Below the pieces are notes generated by a model. It worked only from the letters and a program-made list of their open reading frames with translations. It was not told the DNA's origin and searched no databases. From JAGBWK01 sp964544595 (GTDB lineage: Bacteria; Bacteroidota; Bacteroidia; Bacteroidales; Muribaculaceae), in assembly GCA_964544595.1 (NCBI GenBank), contig CAZJBM010000008.1, positions 15,456 through 79,455 of the forward strand: a stretch of 64,000 nt of DNA, read 5' to 3'. Below are positions 1-8,538 of this stretch, piece by piece. Both the position numbers and the translations under genes were made by a program. The stretch's first letter is position 1; each line of letters opens with the position of its first letter.

Positions 1-2313
1 CATCATCGGGTTGACAACCTGGTAGAGCTTGTCGGTGATTTCCTTCTCAACTTCCTGAGTGCCGTCGTTAATCTTATAGTTGGTAGAGATTCTCACCTGG
101 TTCTTATCCTCGATGTTGATAACCATCGTCGAAGCGCCGGGGAACACCTCTTTGAGCTTATCCTCGATAACCTGACGGTCGGCGTCGTTGTCGAGCTTAA
201 CGATATAGTTGCGGCCACCGGAGAAGTCGATACCCTGATTCATGCCTTTGACGAAGAACGAGCAGATCATGACGGCGATGATAGCGAACACGACCGTGAA
301 GCTGATCTTACGCTTGGCGAGGAAATCGATATGGGTGTTGGTGAACATCTTGCGCGAGAGAGCGGTCTCGAAAGTGAGCTTCTCGAAAGCTTTCTTCTTA
401 GCGCCGACGATGAAGACGATGCGGGTCAAGTAGACAGCGGTGAAGAACGAGCAGATGATACCGATGATGAGGGTGGTGGCGAAGCCCTTGATGGGGCCGG
501 TGCCGTAGAGGAGGAGGATGACGCCTGTGATGATAGAGGTCAAGTTAGAGTCGAAGATCGCGGAGAACGCGTTGGAGTAACCGTCGGCGATAGCTGTGCG
601 GGCATTCTTGCCTGCGCGGAGCTCTTCTTTAGTGCGCTCGAAGATAAGCACGTTGGCGTCGACAGCCATACCGAGGGCGAGGACGATACCCGCGATACCT
701 GAGAGGGTAAGCACGGCCTGGAACGAGGCGAGGATGCCGAGGGTGAAGAAGAGGTTGCAGATAAGGCCTAAGTTGGCAACGAGGCCGGGGATGAAACCGT
801 AGTAAGCGATCATGAGGATCATGAGGAGCACGATAGCAACCACAAACGACATGATACCTGAGTTGATGGCCTGCTGACCGAGCGACGGGCCGATAACGTA
901 GTTAGAGATGATGTCGACCTTAGCGTTCATCTTGCCTGACTTAAGCACGTTGGCCAAGTCCTGAGCTTCCTGAACAGAGAAGTTGCCGGTGATCTCAGAG
1001 CGGCCGCCGGTGATCTGGTCGTTGACGTTGGGCGAGGAGTAAACCTGGTTGTCAAGCACGATAGCCACGGGGAATCCGCGCTGCTCGCCTGTGATAGCTG
1101 CCCACTGACGAGCGCCGTCGCTGTTCATCTGCATATTCACGACTTCCATGTTGCGGTTGGGGTCGTGGTCGGAGTTGGCGTCGGTCACGGTTGAGCCGTC
1201 CATAGCTGCTTTTCCGTTGTTGGCCTTGAGGGCGTAGAGGGCGTAGTAAGAAGCCTTGCCCACTTTCTCGGGGTAGCGGCCCCAGAAGAATTTGGCGTTC
1301 TGAGGGAGCGCGCGGCGAGCCTGAACAGACTGGAGGGCGGCGTTGACAGCAGCGGTGTCGGCTACGGCGTAGTAGCCCACGACGGGGTTCTGAAGGGCGA
1401 GACCCTTAACGGCCTGCGTGGGTGCGCCTGTGCGCTGGTCGCGCTGGATCACGTAAGAGCTTTCGAGAACACCTGCGCCGGTGTAGGTGGTGTCGGCTTT
1501 GAGAGCCTGGTCGAGGGCCTGGAGGGCAGCGCCGACCTGACCGTTGAACTGGTTCTGGAAAGTGACGTAGAACTCGAGGTTGGCTGAACGCTGGAGGAGC
1601 TCGGCCATACGCTCATGCTCTTTGACGCCGGGGAGCTCAAGAAGGATCTGACCGTCTTTGCCCTGAAGCACCTGGATATTGGGAGAAACCACGCCGTAAG
1701 CGTCGATACGGTTGCGGAGGACGTTGGTAGCTGAGTTGTCAACGCGGTCCTTCACTTCGCCTTTAAGGGCGCTGATGACAGCTTTGTCGTCGGCGCCTTT
1801 CTTGATAGAAGAGGCAGAGTTGAATATAACCGAGAGGTCGGCATGGGGTTTGAGTTTGCGATATTGCTCAACGAAGAGACCAACGTAGTCGTCGTTGTTG
1901 GTTTTCTTGACGATAGAGTCGGTAGCTGCGAGAGCCTGCTCAAACGCTTCGTCTTTGTCGTTGTTTTTCATGGAACGGAGGATGTCGGGCATCGATACTT
2001 GGAGTATCACGCTCATACCGCCCTTAAGGTCAAGGCCGAGGCCAACGCCCCAACGCTGGACTTCCTGGTAATTGTAGCCCATCCACACCTTTTCCTGGTT
2101 GATGGAGTCGATGTAGTGTTTGCGTAATTGGCTGTACTTAGCCTCGTAGTCGCTGGAATTCTTATCGCCGGCGAGACTCTGGGCGTATGCGTCAGCTTTT
2201 CCCTCGTGATGATTCTGCACGAAAGTGAAGGAGAGGTAGAACAGACATATAAGCACCAGGAAAATCGCGATCACTCCGGCAATGACACTTCCTAAGGTTC
2301 CTTTGCTTTGCAT
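1..2313 (-). CDS. secDF: SecD/SecF fusion, protein translocase subunit (3' end outside window)
   Basis: Accessory membrane subunit of the Sec translocon that uses the proton gradient to help pull preproteins across the inner membrane. The frame is open from the ATG at 2311-2313 to the window edge (771 codons), so the C-terminus is missing. An N-terminal membrane segment (about residues 8-28) is followed by the periplasmic SecD part with the LDLKGG motif near residue 95, and then by the SecD membrane block. The second, SecF-like half begins with the NTHIDFLAKRK stretch and has its own GIDFSGG motif. SecD and SecF fused in one chain is usual in Bacteroidetes. The gene stands alone here, divergent from asnA. 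Confidence 0.95.
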   Translation of the reverse strand, partial: MQSKGTLGSVIAGVIAIFLVLICLFYLSFTFVQNHHEGKADAYAQSLAGDKNSSDYEAKYSQLRKHYIDSINQEKVWMGYNYQEVQRWGVGLGLDLKGGMSVILQVSMPDILRSMKNNDKDEAFEQALAATDSIVKKTNNDDYVGLFVEQYRKLKPHADLSVIFNSASSIKKGADDKAVISALKGEVKDRVDNSATNVLRNRIDAYGVVSPNIQVLQGKDGQILLELPGVKEHERMAELLQRSANLEFYVTFQNQFNGQVGAALQALDQALKADTTYTGAGVLESSYVIQRDQRTGAPTQAVKGLALQNPVVGYYAVADTAAVNAALQSVQARRALPQNAKFFWGRYPEKVGKASYYALYALKANNGKAAMDGSTVTDANSDHDPNRNMEVVNMQMNSDGARQWAAITGEQRGFPVAIVLDNQVYSSPNVNDQITGGRSEITGNFSVQEAQDLANVLKSGKMNAKVDIISNYVIGPSLGQQAINSGIMSFVVAIVLLMILMIAYYGFIPGLVANLGLICNLFFTLGILASFQAVLTLSGIAGIVLALGMAVDANVLIFERTKEELRAGKNARTAIADGYSNAFSAIFDSNLTSIITGVILLLYGTGPIKGFATTLIIGIICSFFTAVYLTRIVFIVGAKKKAFEKLTFETALSRKMFTNTHIDFLAKRKISFTVVFAIIAVMICSFFVKGMNQGIDFSGGRNYIVKLDNDADRQVIEDKLKEVFPGASTMVINIEDKNQVRISTNYKINDGTQEVEKEITDKLYQVVNPMM

Positions 2314-2487
2314 GTGTTGATTTATGTTAAACTGGTTATTAATTAATTAGCGGATAGGGTTTTAGCGCATCGGTAAATGCGCTAATAGGCTCCGCTTCCG
2401 GGCTGGCCGGGAGGGGCAGAGTCTAATTTTCAGCCCGCAAATATAGGAATATTCTTTAAAATAAGCAATTATAATCCCGAAATTTTG

Positions 2488-2495
2488 TAACTTTG
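2488..2495 (+). promoter_or_regulatory. candidate -7 box for asnA
   Basis: TAACTTTG matches the Bacteroidetes TAnnTTTG -7 element about 40 nt before the asnA start. No TTG is found at the usual 19-21 nt upstream, so only half of the promoter is supported. Confidence 0.4.
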
Positions 2496-2535
2496 CGTTG
2501 CTAAACCACAAGTAAGTATATCAATTTTATTAAAT

Positions 2536-3570
2536 ATGTCACTAATCATACCGGCAAAATACAAGCTGAAGCTGTTGCCCGAAACGACGGAAATAGCGAT
2601 TCAGGAACTGAAGAATTACGTGCAGCAGCGGCTGTTTGACGATCTCAACTTGCGCCGCGTCACCGCCCCGCTGTTTGTGGCGGCGGGAACGGGCCTGAAC
2701 GACGATCTCAACGGCGTGGAGCGCCCCGTGAGCTTCAAGGTGAACGCCTTGGGTGGCCGGAGCGTAGAGATAGTGCAGTCGCTGGCCAAATGGAAGCGCG
2801 TGAAGCTCGCGGAATACGACATCGCCCCGGGCTACGGCATATACACCGACATGAACGCCGTCAGGCCCGACGAGCAGCTCGACAACCTCCATTCGCTCTA
2901 CGTTGACCAATGGGACTGGGAGCGCGTGATAACTCCCGAGCAGCGCACCGTAGCGTTCCTTAAAGAGATCGTCGAGAAAATCTACGATATAATCCGCGGC
3001 GCGGAGCAGATGGTCTACAAGCAATTTCCGCACATAGTGCCGACGCTCCCCGAGTCGATAAAATTCATCCGCTCGCAGGAGTTGCTCGACATGTATCCCG
3101 GCCTGTCGCCGAAAGAGCGCGAGAAGGAGGCCGCGAGAAGATTCGGGGCGGTGTTTATCATAGGCATAGGCGCGCCTCTGAGCGACGGCAAGCCCCATGA
3201 CAACCGCGCGCCCGACTACGACGACTGGTCGTCGGCCGACGAGGATGGCAATATAGGCCTTAACGGCGACATAGTGGTGTGGGATGCGGTGCTCGACTCC
3301 CCTCTGGAGCTGTCGTCGATGGGCATACGCACCGACGCGGTCGCCCTTCGCCGCCAGCTTGAGGCGGCAGGTTGCAACGACCGCCTTGACCTGTGGTATC
3401 ACAGTCGCATGCTCGAAGGGCGCCTTCCCCTCTCGATAGGCGGGGGCATAGGGCAGAGCCGCCTGAGCATGTTCCTGCTGCAGAAAGCCCATATAGGGGA
3501 AGTGCAGGCGTCGGTATGGCCCGAAGACCAGATCGAGGCATGCGCTTCGGCGGGTATACCGCTAATTTAA
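2536..3570 (+). CDS. asnA: aspartate--ammonia ligase AsnA
   Basis: Cytoplasmic ATP-dependent ligase that makes asparagine from aspartate and ammonia. The 344 residues match the usual AsnA length. The N-terminal IPAKYKLKLLPET start, the VERPVSFKV segment, the DQWDWERV stretch and the C-terminal SIGGGIGQSRL motif are typical of this class II tRNA-synthetase-like enzyme. The start is an ATG with no competing upstream start. It is followed 56 bp later by the C69 peptidase gene on the same strand and may be co-transcribed with it. Confidence 0.97.
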   Translation: MSLIIPAKYKLKLLPETTEIAIQELKNYVQQRLFDDLNLRRVTAPLFVAAGTGLNDDLNGVERPVSFKVNALGGRSVEIVQSLAKWKRVKLAEYDIAPGYGIYTDMNAVRPDEQLDNLHSLYVDQWDWERVITPEQRTVAFLKEIVEKIYDIIRGAEQMVYKQFPHIVPTLPESIKFIRSQELLDMYPGLSPKEREKEAARRFGAVFIIGIGAPLSDGKPHDNRAPDYDDWSSADEDGNIGLNGDIVVWDAVLDSPLELSSMGIRTDAVALRRQLEAAGCNDRLDLWYHSRMLEGRLPLSIGGGIGQSRLSMFLLQKAHIGEVQASVWPEDQIEACASAGIPLI

Positions 3571-3626
3571 TCAATCCGCCAGATCGTTATCCGATATTAT
3601 AACAAGTAAAATCAGTAAACCGAAAT

Positions 3627-5258
3627 ATGCTTAAACACCTCTTTATCACAGCCGCGGCGGCGATCATGTCGATTCACGCAGCCGACGCGTGCACAAGTCT
3701 CATCGCAGGAAAAAACGCCACTGCCGACAATAGCGTCTTCATAACCTACGCGGCTGACAGCCACACGCTTTACGGCGAGCTTTATCGCCAGGAGGCGGCT
3801 GACCACAAGAAAGGCGCGATGCGCAAAGTTATCGACTGGGACACCTCGAAGCCGTTAGGCGAAATCCCCGAAGTGAAGCACACTTACTCGACCGTAGGCA
3901 ACATGAACGAGCATGGACTCGCCATATCGGAGAGCACCTGGGGCGGCCGCGAAGAGCTCGCCGGCTCGGGCATGATTGACTACGGCTCGCTCATCTACAT
4001 AACGCTGCAGCGCGCGAAGACCGCCCGCGAGGCGATAGACGTGATGACCAATCTCGTGAAGGATTACGGATATGCCAGCGAGGGCGAATCGTTCTCGATA
4101 GCCGACCCTAACGAGGTGTGGATCATGGAGATGATCGGCAAAGGTAAAGCCGACAAGGGCGCCGTATGGGTGGCGCGCAGAGTGCCCGACGACTGCATTT
4201 CGGGCCATGCCAACCACTCGCGCATACACACGTTCCCGCTCAACGACCCTGAGACGCTTTATTCGCCCGACGTGATCTCGTTTGCCCGCTCGCAGGGGTA
4301 TTTCGACGGCAAGGATGAGGATTTTGATTTCTCGCGCGCCTACGCTGTCACCGACGCCGGGGCGCTACGCGGCTGCGACGCCCGCGTGTGGGCCTACTAC
4401 AACAAGTTTGCCGACGGGATGGACCAGTATTTCCCGTGGGTAAGCAAAGGCGAAGGGGAGGTGCTCCCGCTCTGGGTAAAGCCCAACCGCAAGCTTACGG
4501 CCGACGACATGAAATGGATGATGCGCGACCACTTCGAGGGCACACCCTTCGATATGACCAAGGATATAGGCGCCGGCCCCTTCGGCGTGCCCTATCGCTG
4601 GCGTCCGATGAGCTTTACGGTGGATGGCCGCGAGTACACCCATGAACGCGCCATCGCGACTCAGCAGACGGGATTCTCCTTCGTGGCTCAGTTGCGCGAC
4701 CAGATGCCCGACGCGATGAAAGGTATGCTATGGTTCGGCACCGACGACGCCAACACCTGCGTATATCTCCCGATATTCTGCTCGATCACCACGGTGCCTC
4801 ACCAGCTTGCCGAGGGCAACGGCGATATTTGCACCCTCAGTTGGGACGCCAACTTCTGGGTGAATAATTACGTTGCTAATCAGGCCTACAACCGCTATTC
4901 GCAGATGATACCCGACATACGCGCCAAGCAGTCGGAACTGGAGAAGGCGATTGCCGAGGACGTGGCCGCGGCCGAAGCGGCCGTGCCCGGTATGGCAAAA
5001 GCGCAGGCGGTTGATTATCTGCAAGGCATCTCCGACAAATGGGCGAAAAAAGCTACCGACGACTATAAGGCGCTCGGCGATTTCCTGTTCGTTAAATTCA
5101 TGGACGGCAACATCAAGCACCAGGAGGCCGACGGCTCATTCAAGCGAACCGAATACGGCGAAGGGGAGTACCCGACCTTCGGCGGATACAACGACGAGTA
5201 TTTCCGCACAATAGTCCGCTCAACGGGCGATCATTTCCTCGTTCCCGAAATCAAATAA
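3627..5258 (+). CDS. C69 family dipeptidase, exported
   Basis: Ntn-hydrolase dipeptidase of the PepD/C69 family, 543 residues. An N-terminal signal sequence (residues 1-21, ending in ADA) is followed directly by Cys22 in the context ACTSLIAGKNAT. Cys22 would be the N-terminal nucleophile after processing. The STVGNMNEHGLAISEST and EGESFSIADPNEVWIMEM segments are family hallmarks. It probably acts in the periplasm or at the cell surface on short peptides. Only 9 bp separate it from queF, so the two are probably on one transcript although their functions are unrelated. Confidence 0.9.
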   Translation: MLKHLFITAAAAIMSIHAADACTSLIAGKNATADNSVFITYAADSHTLYGELYRQEAADHKKGAMRKVIDWDTSKPLGEIPEVKHTYSTVGNMNEHGLAISESTWGGREELAGSGMIDYGSLIYITLQRAKTAREAIDVMTNLVKDYGYASEGESFSIADPNEVWIMEMIGKGKADKGAVWVARRVPDDCISGHANHSRIHTFPLNDPETLYSPDVISFARSQGYFDGKDEDFDFSRAYAVTDAGALRGCDARVWAYYNKFADGMDQYFPWVSKGEGEVLPLWVKPNRKLTADDMKWMMRDHFEGTPFDMTKDIGAGPFGVPYRWRPMSFTVDGREYTHERAIATQQTGFSFVAQLRDQMPDAMKGMLWFGTDDANTCVYLPIFCSITTVPHQLAEGNGDICTLSWDANFWVNNYVANQAYNRYSQMIPDIRAKQSELEKAIAEDVAAAEAAVPGMAKAQAVDYLQGISDKWAKKATDDYKALGDFLFVKFMDGNIKHQEADGSFKRTEYGEGEYPTFGGYNDEYFRTIVRSTGDHFLVPEIK

Positions 5259-5267
5259 GCCGGTATT

Positions 5268-5741
5268 ATGTCTCGAAACGAATCAGAACTGGAGGGCGTC
5301 AGCCTGTTAGGCGCGAACGCCACCAAATATCCTACCGATTACGCTCCCCATGTGCTCGAAACCTTCGTCAACAAGCATCCCGAGAACGAGTATCTCGTCA
5401 CGTTCACCTGCCCGGAGTTCACGTCGCTTTGCCCGAAGACCGGCCAACCCGACTTCGCCAAAATCATAATCAACTACATACCCCGCGAGCGTATGGTTGA
5501 GAGCAAGAGCCTGAAGCTCTACCTGTTCAGCTTCAGAAACCACGGCGATTTTCACGAGGATTGCGTCAACATTATTATGAACGACCTCTGGAAGCTGATG
5601 GATCCCAAATATATTGATGTGCGCGGGCTTTTCACCCCCCGTGGCGGCATTTCGATCTATCCCTTCGCCAACCGCGGCGACGCCGACCATCAATGGCTCG
5701 TCAAAGACCGCCTGAAGGCAAGTTTCCTTGATAATTTCTGA
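5268..5741 (+). CDS. queF: NADPH-dependent preQ0 reductase QueF
   Basis: Reduces 7-cyano-7-deazaguanine (preQ0) to preQ1 in queuosine biosynthesis. The 157 residues are the size of the single-domain QueF type. The catalytic Cys lies in FTSLCPKTGQPD, and the QueF signature ESKSLKLYLFSFRNHGDFHE follows. Immediately upstream of queC, which makes its substrate. No preQ1 riboswitch is possible directly before it, because the gap to the preceding gene is only 9 bp. Confidence 0.96.
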   Translation: MSRNESELEGVSLLGANATKYPTDYAPHVLETFVNKHPENEYLVTFTCPEFTSLCPKTGQPDFAKIIINYIPRERMVESKSLKLYLFSFRNHGDFHEDCVNIIMNDLWKLMDPKYIDVRGLFTPRGGISIYPFANRGDADHQWLVKDRLKASFLDNF

Positions 5742-5755
5742 TATTTGGTCAACGT

Positions 5756-6415
5756 ATGAAAGATAAATTATTGGTCTACTCCGGGGGGCTCGATTCAACC
5801 ACGATGCTCCATGAATATGCCGACGATATAGCGGTTGCGCTGTTTTTCAATTACGGGTCTAACCACAATGACCGCGAGGCATCCTATGCCCGCGCCAATT
5901 GCGCGAAACTCGGGATCGAGCTGATAGAGATACCTCTCGGATTCATGTCGCGATATTTCAAAAGCTCGCTTCTCGAAGGGGCCGACGCTATCCCCGACGG
6001 CAACTACGACGAGGAGAATATGAAGTCGACCGTTGTGCCGTTTCGCAACGGTATAATGCTCGCGATAGCCGCCGGTATGGCCGAAAGCCGCGGCCTCAGG
6101 CAGGTGATGATCGCCAACCATGCCGGCGACCATGCCATTTACCCCGATTGCCGCCCCGGTTTCATCAACTCGATGTCGGGAGCGATCGCCGCGGGCACCT
6201 ACGAGGGCATCGACATCTTTGCCCCTTACACTTCGCTTACCAAAGCGCAGATCGTCGAGCGGGGAGCCAAGATCGGCGTCGACTACGCCGACACCTACAG
6301 TTGCTACCGCGGCGGCCAACGTCATTGCGGCCGATGCGGCACATGCCGCGAGCGCATCGAGGCGTTCAGCCTTGCCGGCGTTGCCGACCCCACCGACTAC
6401 GAGCCACAACTCTAA
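5756..6415 (+). CDS. queC: 7-cyano-7-deazaguanine synthase QueC
   Basis: ATP-dependent conversion of 7-carboxy-7-deazaguanine to preQ0. The 219-residue protein starts with the PP-loop LLVYSGGLDSTTML (residues 4-17). It ends with the zinc-binding cysteine cluster CYRGGQRHCGRCGTCRER. The gene lies 14 bp after queF and forms a substrate-product pair with it. QueD and QueE are not in the window. Confidence 0.97.
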   Translation: MKDKLLVYSGGLDSTTMLHEYADDIAVALFFNYGSNHNDREASYARANCAKLGIELIEIPLGFMSRYFKSSLLEGADAIPDGNYDEENMKSTVVPFRNGIMLAIAAGMAESRGLRQVMIANHAGDHAIYPDCRPGFINSMSGAIAAGTYEGIDIFAPYTSLTKAQIVERGAKIGVDYADTYSCYRGGQRHCGRCGTCRERIEAFSLAGVADPTDYEPQL

Positions 6416-6426
6416 ATCTTGAAATC

Positions 6427-7098
6427 GTGGAAATACTTTTTGAGCCGATATTCCGTCAGCTGGCGCCCGACTACAGGATGATACTGATTGAGGCCGACGT
6501 GACCAACGCGCCGACCCCTGAGGAGCTGACCGATGAAATCAACCGGTTGGCCCGGTCTATGGCCAGCATTATGAGAATCGAGGATATTAACAAGCGCCCG
6601 TGCATCGCCGCCACGCGAGCCGCCTACAAGCGATTTGGCAAAGATCCTAATCGCTACCGCCCGTCGCAGGAGCAGATGTCGCGCCGTATAGTCAAAGGTC
6701 TCGGTCTGTACACGGTCAATGCGCTCGCCGATCTGGGCAATCTGCTGTCGCTTAAGTCGGGGTGCGCTCTCGGGGTGTTTGACCGCGATAAAATCAAGGG
6801 CGATCAGCTCAGATTGGGCCGCGGCGAGGCTGGCGAGGAGTATATCGGGATAGGCCGCGGGCCGCTCAATGTCGAAGGGTTGCCCATACTCCGCGACGCC
6901 GTGGGGGGCATCGGCACCCCGACATCTGATCATGAGCGCACGGCGGTGGATCTCGACACCAAGCGCATCGTTATGACTATCCACCTTTACGAGCCGAGCG
7001 CGTCGGAGATGTCGCCCGACGATATAATAGCCGAAGCCACCCGCCTGCTTGCGACTCACGCCTCCGCCGCCAATATCTCCTCGCGAATCATATCGTAG
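6427..7098 (+). CDS. B3/B4 tRNA-binding domain protein
   Basis: 223-residue stand-alone protein of the B3/B4 domain family, which is otherwise found inside the phenylalanyl-tRNA synthetase beta chain. Recognised from the MRIEDINKRPCIAATRAAYKR and GKDPNRYRPSQEQM stretches. Free-standing members are suspected of editing or tRNA-linked roles, but no function is established for this one. GTG at 6427 is chosen as start because it lies 11 bp after the queC stop. A longer open frame runs back into queC but would overlap it completely. Confidence 0.8.
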   Translation: MEILFEPIFRQLAPDYRMILIEADVTNAPTPEELTDEINRLARSMASIMRIEDINKRPCIAATRAAYKRFGKDPNRYRPSQEQMSRRIVKGLGLYTVNALADLGNLLSLKSGCALGVFDRDKIKGDQLRLGRGEAGEEYIGIGRGPLNVEGLPILRDAVGGIGTPTSDHERTAVDLDTKRIVMTIHLYEPSASEMSPDDIIAEATRLLATHASAANISSRIIS

Positions 7099-7124
7099 AG
7101 CTCAACGATAAATAACTAATAACC

Positions 7125-7748
7125 ATGAGAACGATCAAAGTTTACGGTGATGAGATTTCAGAGCATTATCTCGACGAGATAGTCGACGAGCTGCGCGACG
7201 GTCAGGTTGTCATTTACCCTACCGACACGCTTTACGCGATCGGCTGCGACGCGCTCAACAATAAGGCTATTGAGCATATCTGCCGATTGAAGGATATCGA
7301 CCCTAAGAAGCATCCGCTCGCTGTCTGCTGCTCCGACCTCTCGCAAGCGGCCCGCTATGCCAAAATATCCAATGTCGCCTTCGACATAATGCGTCGTAAT
7401 CTGCCGGGGCCGTTCACATTCATTTTGCCCGCGTCGTCGACTCTGCCCAAAGTATTCAAAGGCAGGAAAGAGGTGGGCGTCAGAGTCCCCGCTGACAATA
7501 TCGCGCGAGCTATCGCCGAGTCGCTCGGCAATCCGTTGTTGACCACATCTATCGAATTGCCCGGCGACATTTCTGAAGACCTCAGCGACATAGCCACGAT
7601 AGAGATAGCCGACCGCTACGCCCCCGGGGAAATCTCCCTGATGATAGATGCGGGCCCTCGCCCGATGACGCCGTCGGCGGTAGTGTCGCTGCTCGACCCC
7701 GCCGATCCCGAAATCCTTCGCGAAGGCGCGGTCGAATTAGACGTTTAA
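7125..7748 (+). CDS. YciO/Sua5/YrdC family protein (threonylcarbamoyl-AMP synthase-like)
   Basis: 207 residues with the YrdC fold. The GQVVIYPTDTLYAIGCDA nucleotide-binding stretch (about residues 26-43) is followed by KDIDPKKHPLAVCC, PGPFTFILPAS and the VGVRVPADN segment. YrdC/Sua5 proteins make threonylcarbamoyl-adenylate for tRNA t6A. The KDIDPKKHP and ELPGDI wording is closer to the YciO subgroup, whose role is less certain. Its 3' end overlaps the convergent PIN toxin gene by 4 bp. Confidence 0.85.
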   Translation: MRTIKVYGDEISEHYLDEIVDELRDGQVVIYPTDTLYAIGCDALNNKAIEHICRLKDIDPKKHPLAVCCSDLSQAARYAKISNVAFDIMRRNLPGPFTFILPASSTLPKVFKGRKEVGVRVPADNIARAIAESLGNPLLTTSIELPGDISEDLSDIATIEIADRYAPGEISLMIDAGPRPMTPSAVVSLLDPADPEILREGAVELDV

Positions 7749-8149
7749 TCGATAACGGCAATCATTTCCCCCGGAGTCAATACCCTACGGCTTCGGGGGA
7801 AATGCTTTATATTCCCGGTCACAAGATACGAGTCGGCGCTTAAAGCCACTTCGTAAAAAACACGATCGTCGGGGTCGGGCATCGGGCAGTCATATATTGC
7901 CTTGACAACAAATTGTCCTAAATCGGACAAAGATGAAACTAATTTGTCGACAAATTCATGGTTTAATTTGAATTTTGGCCTATGAAGCACCTCTGAATAT
8001 TCTTGTAATATTTCTTCGTTGAGAACAGGGATAAGGGCCTTGTCGAAAATCTTGTATAGAATTTTTACGGGAGGGGAATCGTTGTTTTTTGACAATATGG
8101 CAGAAACGAGCACATTGGTATCGATTACCGCATAGAAGGTTTTGTTCAT
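7745..8149 (-). CDS. PIN-domain toxin of a toxin-antitoxin pair
   Basis: 134-residue PIN-like ribonuclease. The first acidic residue lies in VIDTNVLVSAIL near the N-terminus. Further conserved acidic residues are in DPDDRVFYEVAL, followed by SADSYLVTGN. This order fits the 'putative toxin, PIN family' group. The start overlaps the stop of the upstream antitoxin gene by 4 bp (ATGA), which implies translational coupling. The likely role is RNA cleavage that arrests growth when the antitoxin is lost. Confidence 0.88.
   Translation of the reverse strand: MNKTFYAVIDTNVLVSAILSKNNDSPPVKILYKIFDKALIPVLNEEILQEYSEVLHRPKFKLNHEFVDKLVSSLSDLGQFVVKAIYDCPMPDPDDRVFYEVALSADSYLVTGNIKHFPRSRRVLTPGEMIAVID
7763..7804. 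terminator. hairpin at the convergent ends of the YciO-like and PIN genes
   Basis: Perfect 11-bp stem (7763-7773 against 7794-7804, CATTTCCCCCG) with a 20-nt loop, lying inside the 3' end of the PIN coding sequence. Its place at a convergent gene junction suggests a shared terminator, but no clear T-run follows. Confidence 0.4.
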
Positions 8150-8433
8150 TTTGAAGATGCTCTTGCTGCTTTGATTTCGCGGTTTATTTCATCAAGAGAA
8201 AGATCGGACGACGACATTGCTTCTTTGCGCAATGCTTCAAAAGCCTTGCGGCCTGTATCGGCAGAGTCCTCTTTAATTACTTCAATTCTGAACGGAATAC
8301 TACGACTGCGAACAACCGCTTTCGCGAATATATTGAAAGCTGTGTTAAAACTCATACCGAATTCTTCGCATAAGCTGTCGAACTCGCTCTTTAATTCGCT
8401 GTCCATTCTTATTGTTGTTGCAATCTGAGCCAT
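8146..8433 (-). CDS. RelB/DinJ family antitoxin
   Basis: 95 residues with an N-terminal ribbon-helix-helix (IATTIRMDSELKSEFDSLC, then GMSFNTAFNIFAKAVV) typical of RelB/DinJ. It would bind its own operator and neutralise the PIN toxin encoded directly downstream with a 4-bp overlap. RelB-type antitoxins usually pair with RelE/YafQ toxins. Pairing with a PIN toxin is a less common but known combination. Confidence 0.88.
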   Translation of the reverse strand: MAQIATTIRMDSELKSEFDSLCEEFGMSFNTAFNIFAKAVVRSRSIPFRIEVIKEDSADTGRKAFEALRKEAMSSSDLSLDEINREIKAARASSK

Positions 8434-8450
8434 AATTGATGTTTTTTATG

Positions 8451-8458
8451 CAAAGATA
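8451..8458 (-). promoter_or_regulatory. candidate -7 box of the toxin-antitoxin operon
   Basis: On the minus strand TATCTTTG lies 18 nt before the antitoxin start, which fits the TAnnTTTG element. No convincing TTG is seen upstream. Confidence 0.35.
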
Positions 8459-8538
8459 GCGAATTGATTTCAATATGATGTCATAATAACGTCAAAAAAT
8501 GAATTATTATGGAGAAAATAATTTGCTACAATCGGAAG

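Noticed and set aside
2509..2523. Fragment of the 166-bp element before asnA (AAGTAAGTATATCAA)
   Set aside because: Only about ten bases match the terminal repeat, too few to separate from chance.
2542..3492. Long minus-strand open frame (316 codons)
   Set aside because: Antisense shadow of asnA with no protein-like motifs; it results from the GC-rich third codon positions.
5259..5267. preQ1 riboswitch before queF
   Set aside because: Only 9 bp separate queF from the preceding gene, which leaves no room for an aptamer.
5899..6426. N-terminal extension of the B3/B4 protein
   Set aside because: The frame is open but lies inside queC and encodes low-complexity Arg/Pro/His residues; the GTG at 6427 fits the family start.
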